Source: UBA964 sp037444685 (lineage in GTDB: Bacteria; Pseudomonadota; Gammaproteobacteria; Steroidobacterales; Steroidobacteraceae). From it: a stretch of DNA of 64,000 nucleotides. This document shows positions 17,251 through 25,730 of the stretch, in pieces. The position numbers and the translations under genes are program-made. The first letter of the stretch is position 1, and each line of letters starts with the position of its first letter. Location: contig JBBILX010000002.1 of the NCBI GenBank assembly GCA_037444685.1, forward strand, positions 62,001-126,000, read 5' to 3'. Under the pieces are notes generated by a model that was given only the letters and a program-made list of their open reading frames with translations, made no database searches and was not told where the DNA came from.

Positions 17251-19184
17251 TGCGAAGCGAGTCTGTAGCGATGTCATCGCAGAAGATCGCCATCGCGGGG
17301 CGCCACATTGGTCCAGGGGAGCCGTGCTTCGTGATTGCGGAAATCGGCACCAATCACAATGGTGATTTCGATCGGGCCATCGCCCTGATCGACGCAGCGG
17401 TCGACGCCCGAGCCGACTGCGCCAAGTTTCAGATGCGCCGGCTGGACGAGGTATACCGGGCGAGCAGCCTTGCGGGAAGTGAGGACGATCTCTCGGTCGA
17501 GTACACGGTCGATCTGCTCCGGCGATTCGAACTCCCCTTAGAACAGCATAGCAAACTGAAGGAGTACTGCGTACAGCGGGGCATCACTTACCTTTGTACG
17601 CCATGGGACCTTTTCAGCGTCCGCGCGTTGGAATCGTTTGATGTTTCGGGCTACAAGGTAGCTTCAGCGGATCTCACCAACCTGCCGCTGCTGGCCGCGA
17701 TCGCCGCCACAGGTAAGCCGATGATCCTGTCGACCGGCATGAGCCGGCTTGCGGAAATCACCGAGGTGGTTGAGTTCCTGCGGACACGTGCCGCAGCATT
17801 CGCGCTACTCCATTGTCAGAGCACGTACCCAGCCGCAATTCACAACATCAACCTGCGCTTCATGGAGACGCTGCGGCAGCTGCACCCGATCATTGGTTAC
17901 TCTGGTCACGAGCGCGGCACGGCGGTAACCATGGCTGCGGTCGCACGCGGAGCCAACATCGTCGAGCGGCATATCACGCTGGACCGAACCATGGAGGGGC
18001 CTGATCACGCAGCCAGTCTCGAACCTGCTGAGTTCGCGGCGCTTGTGAGCGGTATCCGCGAGGTCGAATGCTCCCTCGGCGTTGCCACCGTCGACGGCGA
18101 ACGTCCACTCAGCCAAGGGGAACTGATCAATCGCGAGAACCTGGCCAAGAGCCTAGTCGCTGCTCGCGACCTCGCCGTCGGCCACGTGGTGACCGAATCC
18201 GACATAGCCGTCCGCAGCCCAGGCCAAGGGCTCTCACCACTGAACTTGCCTCGCCTGCTAGGACGCCGTCTGCGCAGGCAGATGCGCGCCGACGACTATT
18301 TCTTCGCATCGGATCTTGAGGAGTACGCCGCGCGCCCCCGACCATACCGGTTCACGCGCCCCTGGGGTGTGCCCGTGCGATATCACGACGCCTTGTCGTT
18401 CATCACACGCTGCAAGCCCGACGTTATCGAGTTCCACCTCAGCTATCAGGACATGGACCGCGATCCGGCGTCGTACTTCACTGGAACGTACGCCGTCGGA
18501 TTCGTCGTTCACGCTCCCGAGCTGTTCTCGGGCAGCCGACTAATGGACCTGGCTTCCGCGGACGAGGACTACCGGCAGTTCTCGATCCGCGAAACCCAGC
18601 GGGTAATCGATATCGCTCGCTCCCTCAAGCACTATTTCCCTAGCACGGAGCGCCCTCCCATCGTGGCGAACGTCGGCGGGTGTTCCACCGACTTCCCTTT
18701 TCCCGAATCGGAAAAGCCCCGCCTGTATGACACCTTTGCTAGGAGTCTCCGCGAGCTCGATTTAGATGGCGTGGAACTGATCCCGCAGACCATGGCGCCC
18801 TTCCCCTGGCATTTCGGCGGACAGCGCTATCAGAACATCTTCATCTTCCCGGACGAGTCTGCGCGCGTGTGTGCGGAGCTCGGCCTGCGAATGTGCGTGG
18901 ACGTCTCCCACACGCGCCTCGCGGCGAATCACTTCGGTTTTGACTTCCTTCGGGGAATCGCCGTGCTGGGGCCCTACACGGCGCACTACCACCTAGGGGA
19001 TGCGCGAGGCGTCGATGGCGAAGGCCTGCAGATTGGTGACGGCGAGATCGACTTCAAGGCACTCGGCCAAACTATGGCAGCACATGCTCCTCAGGCCAGT
19101 TTCATCCCGGAGATTTGGCAGGGACACAAGAATCTCGGCGAGGGATTCTGGGTCGCGCTAGATCGGTTGGAACCTTTCCTGTGA
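17250..19184 (+). CDS. NeuB-family ulosonic acid synthase fused to a TIM-barrel sugar isomerase-like domain
   Basis: About 644 residues. The first part (about 27-260) is a NeuB TIM barrel with VIAEIGTNHNGDFDRAI, CAKFQMRRLDE, YKVASADLTNLP, GYSGHERGTAV and ERHITLDRTMEGPDHAAS. A SAF domain follows (about 280-345, ending PGQGLSPLNLPRLLGR). The last 290 residues resemble xylose-isomerase/AP-endonuclease-2 barrels: DVIEFHLSYQD, GVELIPQTMAPFPWH, RMCVDVSHTRLA, HYHLGDARGVDGEG and FIPEIWQGH, with several acidic and histidine residues suitable for a metal site. ATG 17250 overlaps the upstream stop; ATG 17271 also fits the domain start. It may make or remodel the aldose and then condense it with PEP. Confidence 0.82.
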   Translation: MRSESVAMSSQKIAIAGRHIGPGEPCFVIAEIGTNHNGDFDRAIALIDAAVDARADCAKFQMRRLDEVYRASSLAGSEDDLSVEYTVDLLRRFELPLEQHSKLKEYCVQRGITYLCTPWDLFSVRALESFDVSGYKVASADLTNLPLLAAIAATGKPMILSTGMSRLAEITEVVEFLRTRAAAFALLHCQSTYPAAIHNINLRFMETLRQLHPIIGYSGHERGTAVTMAAVARGANIVERHITLDRTMEGPDHAASLEPAEFAALVSGIREVECSLGVATVDGERPLSQGELINRENLAKSLVAARDLAVGHVVTESDIAVRSPGQGLSPLNLPRLLGRRLRRQMRADDYFFASDLEEYAARPRPYRFTRPWGVPVRYHDALSFITRCKPDVIEFHLSYQDMDRDPASYFTGTYAVGFVVHAPELFSGSRLMDLASADEDYRQFSIRETQRVIDIARSLKHYFPSTERPPIVANVGGCSTDFPFPESEKPRLYDTFARSLRELDLDGVELIPQTMAPFPWHFGGQRYQNIFIFPDESARVCAELGLRMCVDVSHTRLAANHFGFDFLRGIAVLGPYTAHYHLGDARGVDGEGLQIGDGEIDFKALGQTMAAHAPQASFIPEIWQGHKNLGEGFWVALDRLEPFL

Positions 19185-19882
19185 CGGCGCCCTCCTTGCG
19201 CGTCCTCGCAGTGATCGCAGCCCGCGGCGGCTCAAAGGGGATACCGCGCAAGAACCTCATAAACCTCTGCGGAAAGCCCTTACTCACATGGTCGATCGCA
19301 CAGGCACGCGAGGCGAAAGGCGTCACAGAGGTAGCCGTATCCAGCGACAGCGAAGAGATCCTCGGCCTAGCCAGCGCATGCGGCGCGGTGGGCGTGCCGC
19401 GGCCCAAGCACATCGCAGGCGATACCGCCAGTTCTGAATCCGCATGGCTGCATGCTCTCGACGAGCGGGAACGGCACGCCGGTCCATTCGATCTCGTAGT
19501 CGCGCTGCAGGCGACTTCACCAATCCGCGAGGCGTCAGACATCGATCGTGCACTGTCGACACTGGTCGGCGAGCGGCTGGACAGCCTGCTAAGCGTCTGC
19601 GAAGTGGAGGACTTCTTCACGTGGCGCCTTGACTCTGAAGGTCTTGCAGAATCAGTGAACTATGACTGGAGGAACCGCCGTCGGCGCCAGGATATTGAGA
19701 AACGCTATCTCGAGAATGGTTCGTTCTACATCTTCAGGCCCGATCAACTCAGGCGGACTATGAATCGTCTCGGTGGTCGCATCGGCGTATTCGTCATGGA
19801 GCGCCACAAGATGTTTCAGGTCGATCGACCCGAGGATATTCGCCTCTGCGAAGCCATCATGCGTGGCTACGGCTATGCATAG
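19181..19882 (+). CDS. CMP-ulosonic acid synthetase (second NeuA-type cytidylyltransferase)
   Basis: About 233 residues. IAARGGSKGIPRKNLINLCGK is the canonical CTP-binding start (with lysine, unlike the copy at 14006). AVSSDSEEILGLA, ALQATSPIREASDI and the terminal VDRPEDIRLCE complete the family pattern. The GTG start (19181) overlaps the upstream TGA by four bases; a longer in-frame start at 19115 lies inside the synthase gene. Paired with its own NeuB-type fusion, it defines a second CMP-sugar branch separate from that on the minus strand. Confidence 0.87.
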   Translation: MTAPSLRVLAVIAARGGSKGIPRKNLINLCGKPLLTWSIAQAREAKGVTEVAVSSDSEEILGLASACGAVGVPRPKHIAGDTASSESAWLHALDERERHAGPFDLVVALQATSPIREASDIDRALSTLVGERLDSLLSVCEVEDFFTWRLDSEGLAESVNYDWRNRRRRQDIEKRYLENGSFYIFRPDQLRRTMNRLGGRIGVFVMERHKMFQVDRPEDIRLCEAIMRGYGYA

Positions 19883-20654
19883 CCTGTCCGGAACGACCCA
19901 AGCGCCGCTGACAGGGCGGTACGCCGTCGTCACTGGGGCGTCGCGCGGCATTGGCGCTGCGATCGCGACTGCGCTGGCGAGCGCTGGTGCACAGGTGCTG
20001 GCTGTCAGTCGATCGGGTGGTGAGGACTCAGCGGGCTTGCGGCACCTTTCTGTAGATCTTACCTCGGCCGACGCCCCGGAGATCGTTCGGCGAGCAGTCG
20101 ACGGCGGAACCGGCAGACTCGATGTTTTAGTCAATGCGGCAGCGATCAGCCTGCCGCCGGCCTCCAGCCCCGACATCGCAGCAGAAATCGACCGCATGCG
20201 GCACACGCTGGAAGTCGACCTGATCGCTCCATACCGGCTGATCCTGTCTTTGTTGCCGTCACTTCGCCGCTCCAGAGCCGCTAGCATCATCAACGTGACC
20301 AGCATCAATTCGATACTTGGATTCCCGGGCAATCCAAGTTACGTGGCGGCCAAGGCGGCACTGTCGGGGCTTACGCGAGCCCTCGCGGTCGACTTCGGAC
20401 GCGAGCGCATCAGGGTGAACAGTCTGGCGCCCGGTTACGTGCACACGGCGATGACGGACTGGAGCTTCAATGACCCCAAACTGCGTCTCCAGCGTGAGCG
20501 GCACACGCTGCTCGGACGCTGGGGTGAACCAGCCGATGTGGCTGGTGCCGCAGTGTTCCTCGCCTCAGACGCGTCGGCCTACGTTACGGGTCAGGAGATC
20601 TTCGTCGACGGTGGTTGGACGGCAAACGGGCTGGTCACGCTGGAGGCGTCATGA
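19875..20654 (+). CDS. Short-chain dehydrogenase/reductase
   Basis: About 259 residues of classical SDR type: VVTGASRGIGAAIA near residue 16, LVNAAAIS, NVTSINSILGFPGNPSYVAAKAALSGL with the catalytic Y-x3-K, and SDASAYVTGQEIFVDGG at the C-terminus. ATG 19875 overlaps the upstream gene by eight bases. It is one of three SDRs in this operon, so stepwise oxidation and reduction of a sugar or ulosonic acid is likely. FabG-like specificity cannot be excluded, but the setting argues against a fatty acid role. Confidence 0.8.
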   Translation: MHSLSGTTQAPLTGRYAVVTGASRGIGAAIATALASAGAQVLAVSRSGGEDSAGLRHLSVDLTSADAPEIVRRAVDGGTGRLDVLVNAAAISLPPASSPDIAAEIDRMRHTLEVDLIAPYRLILSLLPSLRRSRAASIINVTSINSILGFPGNPSYVAAKAALSGLTRALAVDFGRERIRVNSLAPGYVHTAMTDWSFNDPKLRLQRERHTLLGRWGEPADVAGAAVFLASDASAYVTGQEIFVDGGWTANGLVTLEAS

Positions 20655-21496
20655 GCAGCTTGGAGCGAATCGGCTTCATGCAGGGCCGGCTTTCCCCGCT
20701 GGTCGATGGCCGCATACAGGCATTTCCATGGTTGCACTGGCGAGCAGAGTTTCCCACTGCACAGTCCCTTGGTTTGGGTCTCCTGGAATGGACTTTGGAT
20801 CACGACAAGTTTCGGGAGAATCCGCTTCTGACGGAGTCGGGGCGGCACGAGATAGCCGAGCTTTCACGGCTGCACGGCGTTCTGCCCGTTTCATTGACCG
20901 GTGACATCTTCATGCAAGCGCCCTTCTGGCGCAGCGATGGCGCGGAACGCGCTTCGCGACTTGGGGAGCTTGATGAGGTTCTCGACGCGTGTGCGGCCGC
21001 CGGAATCGGGATAGTGGTCGTCCCTTTGGTTGACACTGGCGCGATGCAGGATCGGAATCAGGAGGAGCTCGTCGTCGACGCATTCATGGCACGCGCAGAA
21101 CGATTGAGGCGCGACGGCCTCGTGGTTGCCTTCGAGTGCGATTATGGACCGCAGGAGCTCGCACGCTTCATCGAGGGATTTCCCGCAGACTGTTTCGGGG
21201 TCAACTACGACATCGGCAACAGCGCCGCCCTCGGCTACGACTGCGGAGAGGAGATCTCCGCATACGGATCTCGCATCCGAAACGTGCACGTGAAAGACCG
21301 TCTTTTCGGTGGAACGACTGTTCCGTTGGGCACTGGCAACGCGAATCTCCCTCGAGCGCTGTCGCTTTTGCGCAAATCGGGATTCGCCGGACGATTCATA
21401 CTACAGACCGCCCGAGCAAGCAACGGAGATCATGCGGGCGCGATCGCGAGGTATGCCGCAATGACTGCAGGTTGGCTGACAGCGGGCGACCCATGA
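20651..21496 (+). CDS. TIM-barrel sugar phosphate isomerase/epimerase (AP_endonuc_2 type, PtmF-like)
   Basis: About 281 residues, starting MSSLERIGFMQGRLSPLVDG. The MQGRLSP start, LEWTLDH, VVAFECDYGPQELA, FGVNYDIGNSAALGYD and IRNVHVKDRLFGG follow the strand order of xylose-isomerase-like barrels, with glutamate and aspartate/histidine residues that could bind a divalent metal. PtmF of Campylobacter, an isomerase at the head of legionaminic synthesis, has the same fold type and gene setting; the match is by fold and context, not proof. ATG start and TGA end both overlap neighbours by four bases. Confidence 0.75.
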   Translation: MSSLERIGFMQGRLSPLVDGRIQAFPWLHWRAEFPTAQSLGLGLLEWTLDHDKFRENPLLTESGRHEIAELSRLHGVLPVSLTGDIFMQAPFWRSDGAERASRLGELDEVLDACAAAGIGIVVVPLVDTGAMQDRNQEELVVDAFMARAERLRRDGLVVAFECDYGPQELARFIEGFPADCFGVNYDIGNSAALGYDCGEEISAYGSRIRNVHVKDRLFGGTTVPLGTGNANLPRALSLLRKSGFAGRFILQTARASNGDHAGAIARYAAMTAGWLTAGDP

Positions 21497-22251
21497 ACCT
21501 CGACCTCGACGGACGCAGTGCGATCGTCGCGGGCGGTAGCCGGGGCATCGGCCTTGCAATCGCCAAGACGTTCGTCGCAGAGGGGGCGAGGGTCGCCATC
21601 GCTGCCAGTTCTCTCGACCAGTTGCGTTCAGCTCAACTGGAGATCGGCAACGCGTCCTCCATCCACCTGTGCGATTTGACGGACCCGCAGCAAGCCGCGC
21701 GTTTCGTGCGCGAGGCCGAGCAGCGCTGGGACCGCATCGACGTGGCCGTCTGCAATGTCGGGAGCGGCCGATCGGTACCACCCGGCCAGGAAGACGCCGA
21801 AGAATGGCGCCGGGTGCTAGAGATCAACCTGTTGGCCACTACTAACATCATCGCTGCGGTGAGGCCCGCAATGCGCGCCCACGGCGGCGGCTCTATCGTA
21901 TGTATATCCTCGATCTGCGGACTTGAAGCACTCGGCGCCCCGGTTACCTACTCCGCAGCGAAGGCCGCCCTGAATGCTACGGTACGTGGTCTGGCTCGCC
22001 CGTTGGCGAGGGACGGCATCCGCATCAATGCAGTGGCTCCTGGCAACGTTCTCTTCGACGGCGGCAGCTGGCAGAAACGCATCGCCGAGGACCCCGAGGG
22101 AGTCAATCGGATGCTGGAAAAAGAGGTTGCGCTTCGGCGCCTCGGCACGCCCGAGGAAATCGCTGCAGTCGTGACGTTCCTCGCCTCGCCGCGGGCCGCA
22201 TTCGTAACCGGATCCATCTACGTCGCCGACGGCGGGCAGATCCGAAGTTGA
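21493..22251 (+). CDS. Short-chain dehydrogenase/reductase
   Basis: About 252 residues. AIVAGGSRGIGLAIAKTF, VCNVGSGRS, SIVCISSICGLEALGAPVTYSAAKAALNATV with the Y-x3-K pair, and ASPRAAFVTGSIYVADGG identify a classical SDR. The NNAG motif is altered to CNVG. ATG 21493 overlaps the upstream isomerase stop (ATGA); longer in-frame starts lie inside that gene. The substrate is probably a sugar intermediate of this operon. Confidence 0.8.
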   Translation: MNLDLDGRSAIVAGGSRGIGLAIAKTFVAEGARVAIAASSLDQLRSAQLEIGNASSIHLCDLTDPQQAARFVREAEQRWDRIDVAVCNVGSGRSVPPGQEDAEEWRRVLEINLLATTNIIAAVRPAMRAHGGGSIVCISSICGLEALGAPVTYSAAKAALNATVRGLARPLARDGIRINAVAPGNVLFDGGSWQKRIAEDPEGVNRMLEKEVALRRLGTPEEIAAVVTFLASPRAAFVTGSIYVADGGQIRS

Positions 22252-22270
22252 CCGGTATCGAAATCGACTC

Positions 22271-23101
22271 ATGTGCAAAAACCGCGACGGCAGATTCGAC
22301 TTGACCGGACGCACGGCGATCGTCACAGGGGGTGCAGGCCTCTTGGGTCCGCAGCATGCAGCCGCACTAGCCTTACTTGGCGCCCGCGTGCTTATCGCAG
22401 ATATCGCCGAGGAACGTGCAGTAGCTGCGGCCGAGGCTGTCGCAGCAGAAACCGGGAGCCGACTTGTAGAAGCAACGCGACTGGATGTCACGTCCGTCGA
22501 CTCAATCGACGCGTTACATAAGTCGGTCGGCAGGATAGACATTCTAGTTAATAATGCGGCAATAGATGCGAAGGTTACTGCAACGCCCGGGGTCGCTAAC
22601 GGCACGCGCCTCGAGGTCTTCGATCTCGATCAGTGGCGCCGGGAGATCGACGTAGGACTCACGGGCGCCATGCTGTGCGCACGAACGTTTGGTGCCGGCA
22701 TGGCTCGGCGCGGACACGGGGTGATTCTGAACATCGCCTCCGACCTGTCGGTCATTGCACCTGACCAGAGGCTTTACCGGCGCGACGACCTTGACGACGA
22801 GATGCTGCAGCCAGTAAAGCCGGTCACTTACTCAGTCATCAAGCACGGGCTCGTCGGCCTGACCAAGTACCTAGCAACCTATTGGGCACAGCACGGCGTC
22901 CGCGTTAACGCCCTTTCGCCGGGCGGCGTATTCAACGGTCAGAGCAATGAGTTCGTCAGCCGGCTGTCAAGTCTGATCCCCATGGGCCGCATGGCTGGTC
23001 GCGACGAGTACCGGGCTGCGGTCCAGTTCCTGTGCTCAGACGCTTCGAGCTACATGACTGGGCAGAACATCATAATTGACGGGGGTCGATCCATCCTCTG
23101 A
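22271..23101 (+). CDS. Short-chain dehydrogenase/reductase (PtmA-like, paralogue of 13210-14013)
   Basis: 276 residues. AIVTGGAGLLGPQHAAAL, LVNNAAIDAKV, NIASDLSVIAPDQRLY and YSVIKHGLVGLTKYLATYW (Y-x3-K) mark an SDR. The C-terminal SPGGVFNGQ, GRMAGRDEYR and SDASSYMTGQN parallel the SDR of the divergent operon, so each CMP-sugar branch has its own PtmA-like enzyme. It is the last gene of the plus-strand operon. A 19-base gap separates it from the previous gene, the only one in the operon without overlap. Only three bases separate its stop from the converging HddC-GmhB gene. Confidence 0.8.
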   Translation: MCKNRDGRFDLTGRTAIVTGGAGLLGPQHAAALALLGARVLIADIAEERAVAAAEAVAAETGSRLVEATRLDVTSVDSIDALHKSVGRIDILVNNAAIDAKVTATPGVANGTRLEVFDLDQWRREIDVGLTGAMLCARTFGAGMARRGHGVILNIASDLSVIAPDQRLYRRDDLDDEMLQPVKPVTYSVIKHGLVGLTKYLATYWAQHGVRVNALSPGGVFNGQSNEFVSRLSSLIPMGRMAGRDEYRAAVQFLCSDASSYMTGQNIIIDGGRSIL

Positions 23102-23104
23102 CTG

Positions 23105-24316
23105 TCATCGCGCCACCAGAAGCGCTTCTACGAAGTCCCGAAGATTTCCACCCGTGAAGCGGTGGCCGCGGATGCCTGCGTCCTCTGCTGCCAAGACGTC
23201 GATGTCTTTGTCGCCGATCATCAGGCTGCGTGGCACATCAACCGGCCATCGATGGATCAGATCGCGGAGCATCCGTGAACCGGGCTTTCGGCGATCGCAG
23301 CTGCGCCGGTAGGCCTCGACACGCCCCTCGGGATGATGCGGACAGTACTCGAAGGCATCGATATGCGCGCCATGCGCCGCGAGCGCTTCGCACATCCATT
23401 CGTGCAGCGACAGCACGTCCTTCTCGTCGTAAAGCCCGTGGGCTACACCCGCTTGGTTCGACACGACAAAGACAAAGTATCCCCGGTCGTTGCAAAACCT
23501 GATAGCGTCCTTAGCACCCGCGATCCAGTCGAAATCTGCTGGCTGATGGACGTAGCCGTGGTCGACGTTCAGTACGCCGTCACGATCTAGGAACACCGCT
23601 GGCCGACGCGTGAGACCGGGCAATTCCCGTCGTGCGCGCGCTAGGTCTTCTGGGACGCCCATGTCAACGAAGTAACCCTTGAAAACGGAGCCGAGCAGTC
23701 GCCCGCTCGACGCGAGCTCCGGGAACCAGTCCTGCTCGATTGACGAACGTGCTGCTGGCCTTGCGGAGACGACTTCTCGCGAAAGGATGTATACGCCCGC
23801 GTTGATCGGTCCGTGTTGGCCCTCCGTAGGCGCGCTGAAGCTGAGAACCCGATCTCCGTCCAATCGCACGCGCCCATAACGGTCTCCTTCGATGCCGGCG
23901 CAGAGAGCCATGGTTGCACCACCGCGCGGCGGGACAGTTACGGCACGCAGGTTGATGTCGAAGAAGGTATCGCCGTTTGCTAGCAGGAACTGCTCATCTA
24001 GCCTGTCCAGCGCTCCGCGAACGGCACCACCCGTGCCGAGCGGCGAAGACTCCGTCAAAACCGTGATGCGCGCTCCGAGGCGCTCCAGTCCATCGTAGCG
24101 GGATACGAATCTCTCACCGAGGTACCCCGCAAGCAGGACGATGTCCGAGAATCCGTGGCGCGCCGCCTCGTCGATAAGGTAGTCGATGAAGGGACGCCCC
24201 CCAACTTCCATGAGCGGTTTCGGCGTAGATCGGGTCAGATCACCAAGGCGGGTACCCAGGCCACCGACGAGGAAAACGGCTTGCCTCAGCAAACGGCGTC
24301 CTCGACGAATCCGCAC
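23105..24316 (-). CDS. Fusion of heptose-1-phosphate nucleotidyltransferase (HddC) and HAD heptose bisphosphatase (GmhB)
   Basis: 403 residues. Residues about 12-235 are a sugar nucleotidyltransferase (FLVGGLGTRL at 16-24, TPKPLMEVGGRPF, NGDTFFDIN, GVYILSRE). Residues about 238-403 are a HisB/GmhB-type HAD phosphatase (FLDRDGVLN with D244/D246, SNQAG 286-290, IGDKDIDVLAAEDAG). The zinc-loop pattern CPHHPEG ... CDRRKP has lost one of the usual cysteines (CxC reads CDR). Both activities belong to GDP-D-glycero-alpha-D-manno-heptose synthesis: GmhB removes the 7-phosphate, HddC adds GMP. ATG 24316 overlaps gmhA by 31 bases; TTG 24292 is an alternative start. Confidence 0.85.
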   Translation of the reverse strand: MRIRRGRRLLRQAVFLVGGLGTRLGDLTRSTPKPLMEVGGRPFIDYLIDEAARHGFSDIVLLAGYLGERFVSRYDGLERLGARITVLTESSPLGTGGAVRGALDRLDEQFLLANGDTFFDINLRAVTVPPRGGATMALCAGIEGDRYGRVRLDGDRVLSFSAPTEGQHGPINAGVYILSREVVSARPAARSSIEQDWFPELASSGRLLGSVFKGYFVDMGVPEDLARARRELPGLTRRPAVFLDRDGVLNVDHGYVHQPADFDWIAGAKDAIRFCNDRGYFVFVVSNQAGVAHGLYDEKDVLSLHEWMCEALAAHGAHIDAFEYCPHHPEGRVEAYRRSCDRRKPGSRMLRDLIHRWPVDVPRSLMIGDKDIDVLAAEDAGIRGHRFTGGNLRDFVEALLVAR

Positions 24317-24870
24317 AGCATGTGCCCGATCATGATGTGCATCTCCTGGATCTCGTTCGTCCGGGAACTAGGCACCCGGACCGCGACATCGGCCAGCTCG
24401 ACGATTCGACCGCCGCCAGATCCCGTCAGCGCGATCGTCGCCACGCCGATCTCGCGCGCAATCTCGAATGCACGCACGACGTTCGCACTGTTGCCGCTCG
24501 TTGAGATCCCGACGAGCACGTCACCCGCCCTGCCGATACCGCGCAGCTGGCGTGAAAAGACCTGCTCGTAACCGTAGTCATTGCCGATTGCAGTGAGTGC
24601 CGACGTATCCACGGTCAGCGCGATCGACGGCAGCGGATTACGATCCCTGAGGTAGCGTCCCATGAATTCCGCGGCGAGATGCTGGCTGTCCGCCGCCGAG
24701 CCGCCGTTGCCACAGAACATGACCTTTCCACCGGTGCGAAAACAGTCGATGAGGAGCCTTGCTGCGCCTGCGACCTGCTCCGACTGCAGTTCCAACAGCT
24801 CGAGCCGCGCGCGCGCCGAGGCGACGCCCGCGCGAAACATTGCAGCATAGTCAACGCGATCGATCGACAT
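24286..24870 (-). CDS. gmhA: Sedoheptulose 7-phosphate isomerase (GmhA)
   Basis: About 194 residues, one SIS domain. FCGNGGSAADSQHLAAEF, the TVDTSALTAIGND segment, GISTSGNSANVV and C-terminal QEMHIMIGHMLC are the GmhA substrate- and metal-binding motifs. It converts sedoheptulose 7-phosphate to D-glycero-D-manno-heptose 7-phosphate, the first committed heptose step. ATG 24870 is preferred over 24885: it has GGGAG eight bases upstream and shares a base with the upstream methyltransferase stop (TGATG). It is coupled to the HddC-GmhB fusion downstream. Confidence 0.92.
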   Translation of the reverse strand: MSIDRVDYAAMFRAGVASARARLELLELQSEQVAGAARLLIDCFRTGGKVMFCGNGGSAADSQHLAAEFMGRYLRDRNPLPSIALTVDTSALTAIGNDYGYEQVFSRQLRGIGRAGDVLVGISTSGNSANVVRAFEIAREIGVATIALTGSGGGRIVELADVAVRVPSSRTNEIQEMHIMIGHMLCGFVEDAVC

Positions 24871-25718
24871 CAGACCGGCTCCCATGCAATTGCGAACCCC
24901 TCATTCTGGATCGTGGGCGAGAAAGGCATCTTCCGGCGCTCGACGATTCTGATCCTTCCGCGAACCGCCATCGCCTCAAGCACTTCGCTCAAGTGTGTCT
25001 GGTAATCGACTGACTTCACGTAGAGGTAGTTTGGCCAGTGGGAGAACTTGTATGGACGAAACATGTCGACCCCAGGCTCGATGTTTACGACCCGCGATGG
25101 CCGTGCATCGACGATATTGCTCACCACGGCCTCGATATCGTAAGGAATTTGTTCCAGACAGAAGAAGGTAAATACTGGACGCCCGGCGATTCGGTCGAAC
25201 CCGGGATGGTGTTGAACGGTCAGGTCTATGTGACCGAACCGAAGCCTGTTGTTGAGGCCAAAATGCTCGGCGATGGCCCTCGCGGCTGCAAGTCCGTTCT
25301 CTGAGAGTTCCAGCCCCTCCATGGAACTCGCTGGCCAAGCCCTCGACAAAGCAAATAGGTTGTAACCGAATCCACTACCTAGCTCGACCGTCTCCTCGAT
25401 GCTGCCGAGCATTTGCTCTAGCATCGCCGGCAGTGCCTTAAGCCGGTAGCGATAGTAGTCACGAACCCGGGTCCTGTGGATCCGATCGTCGACCCGCGCG
25501 AATATCTCTCGGTCGTCGTCCCCGACGAGGAATGCCTCCAAGTCTACGGCATGCTCCCAGGCACGGCGCTCAAGGACCCGGGCCCAGTGGCCGCCGTGAT
25601 ATTCGTTCGCGACGACGCTCTGGTCGCGCCGGACGCGCTTAAGCGCCATCCTTGCAATGCTACGGGCGCAGCTTCGTGCGCGAATCGCAAATGCCGTTAG
25701 ACCATCGACCTCTATCAT
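24870..25718 (-). CDS. Class I SAM-dependent methyltransferase
   Basis: 282 residues. The SAM motif I is VELGSGFGYNLFAL (around 113-126), followed by acidic SMEGLELSENG and later FTFFCLEQIPYD. There is no membrane segment. In the operon with GmhA and HddC-GmhB, and before Wzz, it probably methylates a sugar of the repeat unit or a chain end; heptose methylation is known in capsules of other bacteria. Acceptor and position are not predictable. Confidence 0.75.
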   Translation of the reverse strand: MIEVDGLTAFAIRARSCARSIARMALKRVRRDQSVVANEYHGGHWARVLERRAWEHAVDLEAFLVGDDDREIFARVDDRIHRTRVRDYYRYRLKALPAMLEQMLGSIEETVELGSGFGYNLFALSRAWPASSMEGLELSENGLAAARAIAEHFGLNNRLRFGHIDLTVQHHPGFDRIAGRPVFTFFCLEQIPYDIEAVVSNIVDARPSRVVNIEPGVDMFRPYKFSHWPNYLYVKSVDYQTHLSEVLEAMAVRGRIRIVERRKMPFSPTIQNEGFAIAWEPV

Positions 25719-25730
25719 TCGCGACCACCG

